Part shown: positions 63,665 to 64,000 of the stretch, one piece after another
Layout: each line of letters begins with the position of its first letter
Numbering within the stretch: the stretch's first letter is position 1
From: Kalaharituber pfeilii
Taxonomy: Eukaryota; Ascomycota; Pezizomycetes; Pezizales; Pezizaceae
Assembly: GCA_015179045.1 (NCBI GenBank)
Contig: WHUZ01000003.1
Span: 434,001-498,000, forward strand
Direction of reading: 5' to 3'
DNA: 64,000 bases
Translations under genes and position numbers: made by a program
Notes under the pieces: model-generated
What the model was told of the DNA's origin: nothing
Database searches by the model: none
Seen by the model: the letters and a program-made list of their open reading frames with translations, nothing else

Positions 63665-64000
63665 TGTGTTTGGTTGTGTGCTCAACGGTGTACCTCGTAT
63701 GTATCGAACAGAAGTATTTGTCTCCTTGCCAGGCAAGTGAGGCCAATATCTTGTATGGAGGCGACAGAAGATTGCAACGGTAGAAGAGGCGGGGGAGGGG
63801 GAGGGGGAGGGGGAGGGGAGGAAGAAGAGGGAGGAAGGGGACAGAGTGAAGTAGAAGAGGAAAGAAAGGAGGGGGGAGGGGGAAACAAGAAGGGGTAGGA
63901 AAATGACAGAGGGCGCAAATAGGGTTGGTCTAAAGCAGCAACGGGTGTGGGACAAAATGAGCACTAGGGGACATGTAGGGTTCACCTCATATGCGCTGAT
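63665..64000. other. upstream region of the PH-domain gene
   Basis: Contains a GGGGGA-type repeat (about 63789-63885), which reads CT-rich along the gene's own strand and is probably part of its leader or promoter. Confidence 0.5.

Overview
The window looks like nuclear DNA of a filamentous ascomycete (Pezizomycotina). The genes carry several short introns (43-190 nt, mostly 45-80 nt) with GTAAGT/GTATGT-like donors and CAG/TAG acceptors. They encode fungal-type proteins: beta-tubulin with nine exons, the RSC subunit Rsc7, the Rpd3L subunit Rxt2, Mdm1, Vid24/Gid4 and a Meu6-like PH protein. I cannot assign a class from the sequence. Gene density is low, about 11 intact or near-intact protein genes in 64 kb, with long AT-rich gene-poor stretches that hold repeats and transposon relics.

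Layout. 1.6-3.9 kb: Rsc7 (minus), followed upstream by a G-rich, low-complexity tract to about 6.3 kb. 6.3-15.4 kb: no convincing gene; it contains a large fold-back element (12.6-13.45 kb) and a degenerate composite satellite (13.7-14.2 kb). 15.4-16.5 kb: mitochondrial-type hotdog thioesterase with an apparent one-base frameshift in its first exon. 16.5-30.4 kb: almost empty, apart from a small cysteine-rich protein gene (22.3 kb) and a decayed Ty3/gypsy chromovirus fragment (27.1-27.9 kb). 30.4-37.9 kb: a coiled-coil protein of unknown function, prefoldin subunit 1, a heavily disrupted PRP46/PLRG1 pseudogene, and Rxt2. 39.0-51.6 kb: a secreted or single-pass membrane protein, beta-tubulin, Mdm1 and Vid24/Gid4. 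53.3-57.1 kb: a transposon cluster with a perfect 58-bp inverted repeat, a Tc1/mariner-type element and a pogo/Fot1-like element nested inside it. 58.8-63.7 kb: a UBTD-like ubiquitin-domain protein and a Meu6-like PH protein.

The intact genes are mostly single-copy housekeeping genes: chromatin remodelling and deacetylation (Rsc7, Rxt2), the tubulin life cycle (prefoldin subunit 1 helps fold tubulin; beta-tubulin itself), membrane contact and lipid traffic (Mdm1), and regulated protein turnover (Gid4, UBTD). They do not form an operon-like pathway or a biosynthetic cluster. Exon joins were set by reading frame and by agreement with what I know of each family; most totals divide by three, but transcript data were not available. 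The most unusual material is repetitive: one repeat family carrying the motif GTATTYGGACAG occurs as inverted arms at 12.6/13.4 kb and again at 53.6-53.9 kb.
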